In this document: piece after piece, positions 61,337-64,000 of the stretch
How positions within the stretch are numbered: the stretch's first letter is position 1
Layout: each line of letters starts with the position of its first letter
Source of the DNA: Phycisphaerae bacterium
Lineage (GTDB): Bacteria; Planctomycetota; Phycisphaerae; SM23-33
Direction: 5' to 3'
Length of the DNA: 64,000 nt
Assembly (NCBI GenBank): GCA_009783465.1
Contig: WRDM01000005.1
Coordinates: forward strand, 33,872-97,871
The notes under the pieces: generated by a model
Databases searched by the model: none
Seen by the model: only the letters and a program-made list of their open reading frames with translations
What the model was told of the DNA's origin: nothing
Made by a program: the position numbers and the translations under genes

Positions 61337-61371
61337 CTCCGGGCCGTGGGGCACAACCCCGCGGCCCGGAG
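61337..61371 (+). promoter_or_regulatory. Strong GC hairpin between rpmG and tRNA-Trp
   Basis: CTCCGGGCCGTGGGG / CCCCGCGGCCCGGAG stem with loop CACAA; no U-tract, so more likely an RNA processing or stability hairpin than a terminator. Confidence 0.55.
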
Positions 61372-61380
61372 GCTCGACAT

Positions 61381-61453
<73 letters not shown>

Positions 61454-61469
61454 ATGGAAACAGGCCGTG

Positions 61470-61625
61470 CGAAACCGGCTGTAGGCTGTAGGCTGTAGGC
61501 TGTAGGTTGATGACCTGGCTTCGTGGGTCGACGGCGAAGGAGAGTGGGCTCTCCGTAGCGTGGAACGCGGCGAAGCCGGGTGGTTTACTTACAGCCCACA
61601 GCCTACAGCCCACAGCCTGTGTCCA
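61470..61625. repeat. Repeat T4
   Basis: GGCTGTAGGCTGTAGGCTGT arm and inverted ACAGCCCACAGCCTACAGCC arm, with a second inverted pair inside (GCTTCGTGGGTCG / CGCGGCGAAGC). It lies between tRNA-Trp and secE, inside the likely transcript. Confidence 0.88.
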
Positions 61626-61650
61626 CAGCCGATTTAGAAGGGCTTTCGAC

Positions 61651-62040
61651 GTGGAAAAGAAGTTGGATATTTATAAACGAGGCCAGGGCAAGTACACGCG
61701 AATCGGCACGATTGCCGCCGTGATGTTCGTGGCCACCATTGGCGCATACCTGCTCAGCAAAGAGCTTGAGATCCATGGCGTCTGGCTTCGGTTTGCGGTG
61801 CCGGCGGTGGTGTGGATCGGCATCGCCGCGCTGATTCTCTGGATAGCCAATCGCCCGGCGTCGGCGGATTTCCTGATCGCCACCGAGAGCGAGATGAAAA
61901 AAGTCTCCTGGTCGACCAAGAAGGAGATCATCGGCTCGACCAAGGTCGTCATCGTCTTCATGGTCGTCATCGCCGCGATCCTCTTCGCCGTTGACTTCAT
62001 GTTCGTCGCGTTGTTCAGGTGGCTGGGCATCACCAGCTAA
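61651..62040 (+). CDS. secE: Preprotein translocase subunit SecE
   Basis: 129 residues. Conserved cytoplasmic amphipathic part SEMKKVSWSTKKEIIGSTKV followed by the essential helix. Two extra helices (TIAAVMFVATIGAYLLSK and AVPAVVWIGIAALILWIA) give the three-helix layout of the E. coli type rather than the short single-helix form. GTG 61651 is chosen (VEKKLDIYKRGQGKY); earlier frames lie in repeat T4. Stops 37 bases before nusG. Confidence 0.93.
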   Translation: MEKKLDIYKRGQGKYTRIGTIAAVMFVATIGAYLLSKELEIHGVWLRFAVPAVVWIGIAALILWIANRPASADFLIATESEMKKVSWSTKKEIIGSTKVVIVFMVVIAAILFAVDFMFVALFRWLGITS

Positions 62041-62077
62041 GCTTGGCGGTTAGAAACAAGAACGGGATTCGCCGATC

Positions 62078-62629
62078 ATGGCAAAGAACTGGTATGTGCT
62101 GCGAGTAGCCTCCAACAAGGAAGAGCAAGTTCGCGACGCCTTGGCCCGCAAGGTCAAGATCGAAGGGCTTGAGGAAAAGATCGGTCGTATCCTCGTCCCG
62201 ACGGAACGGCGTCCCAGCCCCCGCGGCAAAGGCGAGAAGAAATTCGTCGAGCGCAAGATGTATCCGGGCTACGTGTTCATCGAGATGGAGTTGGAAGAAG
62301 ACGGCTCCATCGGCGAAAAGGCGTGGTTCCTCATCCGCGAGACGACGGGCGTGGGCGACTTCATCGGCTCGGCCGGCAAACCCACCGCGATGGCCAGTTC
62401 GGACGTGGACAAAATGCTGCTCCAGATCGAAAAGGCCGAGAAGGGCGCGCCCGTCAGCGTCGAATTCGCCAAGGGCGACTCGGTGAAAATCAAGGAAGGC
62501 GCGTTCGAAAACTTCGAGGGCTTCGTCGACGAAGTGCTGCCCGACAAAGGCCAGGTCCGCGTCATGGTCACCATCTTCGGCCGCGCGACGCCCGTGGAAC
62601 TGGAATTCTGGCAGGTGGAAAAGGCGTAG
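62078..62629 (+). CDS. nusG: Transcription termination/antitermination factor NusG
   Basis: 183 residues. NGN domain begins AKNWYVLRVASNKEEQVRDA; MYPGYVFIEMELEED; then the KOW domain with FAKGDSVKIKEGAFENFEGF and QVRVMVTIFGRATPVELEFW. Binds RNA polymerase and Rho, and couples to translation. An insertion with PSPRGKGEKKF follows the first helix, where some phyla have added residues. Follows secE as in most bacteria; the L11 gene is not next because repeat H8 and another gene follow. Confidence 0.95.
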   Translation: MAKNWYVLRVASNKEEQVRDALARKVKIEGLEEKIGRILVPTERRPSPRGKGEKKFVERKMYPGYVFIEMELEEDGSIGEKAWFLIRETTGVGDFIGSAGKPTAMASSDVDKMLLQIEKAEKGAPVSVEFAKGDSVKIKEGAFENFEGFVDEVLPDKGQVRVMVTIFGRATPVELEFWQVEKA

Positions 62630-62654
62630 CGAACGAGGACGGCATGAGCAAAAC

Positions 62655-62893
62655 ACTGGCTCTGCCTGTTTGCGTTGTGGAATGTTCCAGTCGGTTGGGT
62701 GTCGTATGTCAATTCGACTTCGTGAAGACCGAGCGGGATTACGCGGATTAACGGATTTACCGATTGACGTGATGGAACATCAATCCTTAAATCCTATAAT
62801 CCGCATAATCCCGCTCGGTCTTCACGAAGTCGTAAAATGTAACGTTTGTCGCCTGGAGCGTTTGACAACGCAAACAGGCAGAGCCATTTTCGT
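62655..62893. repeat. Repeat H8 with nested repeat C
   Basis: H arms GGCTCTGCCTGTTTGCGTTG and inverse CAACGCAAACAGGCAGAGCC enclose C arms CTTCGTGAAGACCGAGCGGG (62719-) and CCCGCTCGGTCTTCACGAAG (to about 62830), centre near 62776. The right arm reads into the next gene's N-terminus. Confidence 0.9.
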
Positions 62894-63806
62894 CGTTGTC
62901 CTGTATCTCCTGTTTCTCCCCGCCTGCGAAACCGTTTCGACGCAATCGCCTGCCACCGCCACTTCACCGAGTCAGGAAAAATACATTCTGCGTGCCGGCT
63001 ACAAAGCAGGCCCGACGATGCTGCTGACGCTCGAAGCCCATGCGCGGGAACAGAAGCCTCTCGACGGCGGCGAGCCGGACGTGAACGTGTATGTGTACAC
63101 GATGTATATACCGTTGGAGCTGTCTGCCGACGACGCGGGGACGTTGCGGGCGACGATGACGCTCCGGCGGATTGTCGCGAAGCACGAGCGAGCGGGGCAG
63201 TCGCACGAAGCCGACAGCGACAAACCCGAGACGGTGCCCGGCGGCGACGTGGCGGAGATGTTCCCGCTGCTCGGGGCGCGTTTTCACGCCCTTCTCGACG
63301 AGGCCGCCACGGTGCAATCCATCGCGCTGGACCGGTCGTCGCTCGGCGGGGCGTATTTCGAGGATCTCTCTCCCGAGGCACGGGCCGAGGTGATCGATGA
63401 AGCCTGTGTCACCGCCGCCGCCTTGCTGCGAAGCCCGTGGGCGTATCTGCCGCCGGGGCCTGTCCGTGTCGGCGAGAGTTGGGCCATCGAGGGCATCACG
63501 TACGCGGCCGCGTCGCTGATGAACGTCGCGATCGGCTTTGGCCCGATCGACCTGCCGCGCGAAATCATGCGGGGCACCCTGACGTCCGTCGAGCGAACGG
63601 AGCACGGCCTGATCGCGACCATCGCCGTCACGGGCCGCTGGGAAATGTCCGAAAAAATGAAACGCGAACAGCACGTCGCCGACGCGGACATTACCGGCAC
63701 GATCCGCCTCAATCTCGACACGGGCGACCTGCTCGAACACGTCATCCACGCCGCCGGCCAAACCAACGCCACGCACGATACGATCACCACCACGCTATCG
63801 CGGTAA
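62862..63806 (+). CDS. Probable lipoprotein of unknown function with repeat-derived start
   Basis: 314 residues if TTG 62862 is used: MTTQTGRAIFVVVLYLLFLP then the lipobox Cys of FLPAC. The mature part has YILRAGYKAGPTMLLTLEAH, then EPDVNVYVYTMYIPLELSAD, MTLRRIVAKHERAG, AYLPPGPVRVGESWAIEG and TGTIRLNLDTGDLLEHVIHA, a beta-rich arrangement like outer-surface binding proteins. The start and first residues come from the H8 right arm, so the native start is unclear; an ATG at 62772 is the other option. No family recognised. Confidence 0.6.
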   Translation: MTTQTGRAIFVVVLYLLFLPACETVSTQSPATATSPSQEKYILRAGYKAGPTMLLTLEAHAREQKPLDGGEPDVNVYVYTMYIPLELSADDAGTLRATMTLRRIVAKHERAGQSHEADSDKPETVPGGDVAEMFPLLGARFHALLDEAATVQSIALDRSSLGGAYFEDLSPEARAEVIDEACVTAAALLRSPWAYLPPGPVRVGESWAIEGITYAAASLMNVAIGFGPIDLPREIMRGTLTSVERTEHGLIATIAVTGRWEMSEKMKREQHVADADITGTIRLNLDTGDLLEHVIHAAGQTNATHDTITTTLSR

Positions 63807-63846
63807 AAAACGGCAGCATCGTTGCATGGTTCTTACGCTCATTCGC

Positions 63847-64000
63847 CTTCGAAAAGACCGAGCGGGATTACGCGGATTAGAGCGGTTCCAGCTTGCGTGG
63901 TGACTGCTGGCCTGCCTGCGGCATCGCCATGCGGCGTCGGCCTGCATCGCCGATGCGATGCATCGGCTGCTTCGGCCTCCTGGCCTGGCTCGTCCTCGGC
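63847..64000. repeat. Single C arm followed by a GCATCG-rich palindromic stretch, cut by the window end
   Basis: AAGACCGAGCGGGATTACGC (63854-63873) has no inverse in the window. From about 63895 comes GGCATCGCCATGCGGCGTCG then CGATGCGATGCATCGGC, a further palindromic family seen only here. Confidence 0.55.

Noticed and set aside
61337..61371. Hairpin after rpmG as an intrinsic terminator
   Set aside because: No T-run follows and tRNA-Trp starts 9 bases later, so readthrough is likely.

Overview
The window is 64 kb of a GC-rich bacterial chromosome. No rRNA or other taxonomic anchor is present. The gene content suggests Planctomycetota, perhaps Phycisphaerae-like: an XrtA/PEP-CTERM-type FemAB protein, DUF58 next to an AAA/TPR module, a DUF6785-type membrane protein, ThuA and Gfo/Idh proteins, a rhomboid with a charged tail, and GRDARAT/GVPPV-type palindromic repeats inside genes. 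This placement is an inference.

Layout. 1-5.3 kb: two GT4 glycosyltransferases (the first cut by the window edge), a FemAB-like acyltransferase and a PfkB kinase. 5.8-10 kb: AEC transporter (-), phosphoglucosamine mutase-type enzyme, ECF sigma factor and a probable anti-sigma-like membrane protein. 10.3-14.7 kb: DUF4416, a WecA/MraY-type glycosyl-1-phosphate transferase and a TPR-tailed O-antigen ligase/polymerase in one overlapping run. 14.8-26 kb: ThuA, CDP-alcohol phosphatidyltransferase, rhomboid, orphan HicB, Gfo/Idh oxidoreductase, aroB and a GH42-like hydrolase. 26-38.4 kb: a surface-polysaccharide locus with a polymerase, four glycosyltransferases or related transferases, gmd, fcl, a TupA-type ATP-grasp, a flippase and a nucleotide-sugar dehydrogenase; a PIN toxin-antitoxin pair sits between gmd and fcl. 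38-48 kb: DUF6785-like membrane protein, NmrA, CHRD lipoprotein, a DksA-like protein with lspA behind a strong promoter, DUF4434 and VOC proteins. 48-55 kb: a V4R protein with a hybrid histidine kinase, and an AAA/TPR pair. 55-64 kb: tRNA-Leu, two toxin-antitoxin pairs, DUF58, an EIIA-like protein, then the translation/secretion block tRNA-Thr, tuf, rpmG, tRNA-Trp, secE, nusG, and a lipoprotein-like gene.

The most unusual property is the DNA between and inside genes. Most intergenic gaps above about 150 bp hold a long inverted repeat. I sorted these into families: E (tandem TAGCCA-type arms around an asymmetric ~105-bp core bounded by GGTATGG/CCATACC), H (GCCTCTTTGCGCTGTAG or GGCCCTGCC-TTTGCGTTGT arms), T (GCTGTAG tandem arms), V (GTTAACTAGTTAAC-like arms), P (CCCAGGG..CTCACCCTGGGC arms, 300-460 bp), C (GACCGAGCGGGATTAC arms) and G (GGGCGAGACGCCC units inserted in frame inside coding regions). 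They nest inside each other: C inside H, P inside C, and E and V share the same outer shell. Several proteins end or begin inside these elements. No transposase is visible.

A second clear event is a hicA-hicB cassette between an EIIA gene and a DUF58 gene. It is bounded by a 32-bp direct repeat of the EIIA 3' end, so the EIIA gene is intact and the old, ATGA-coupled end remains beside DUF58.
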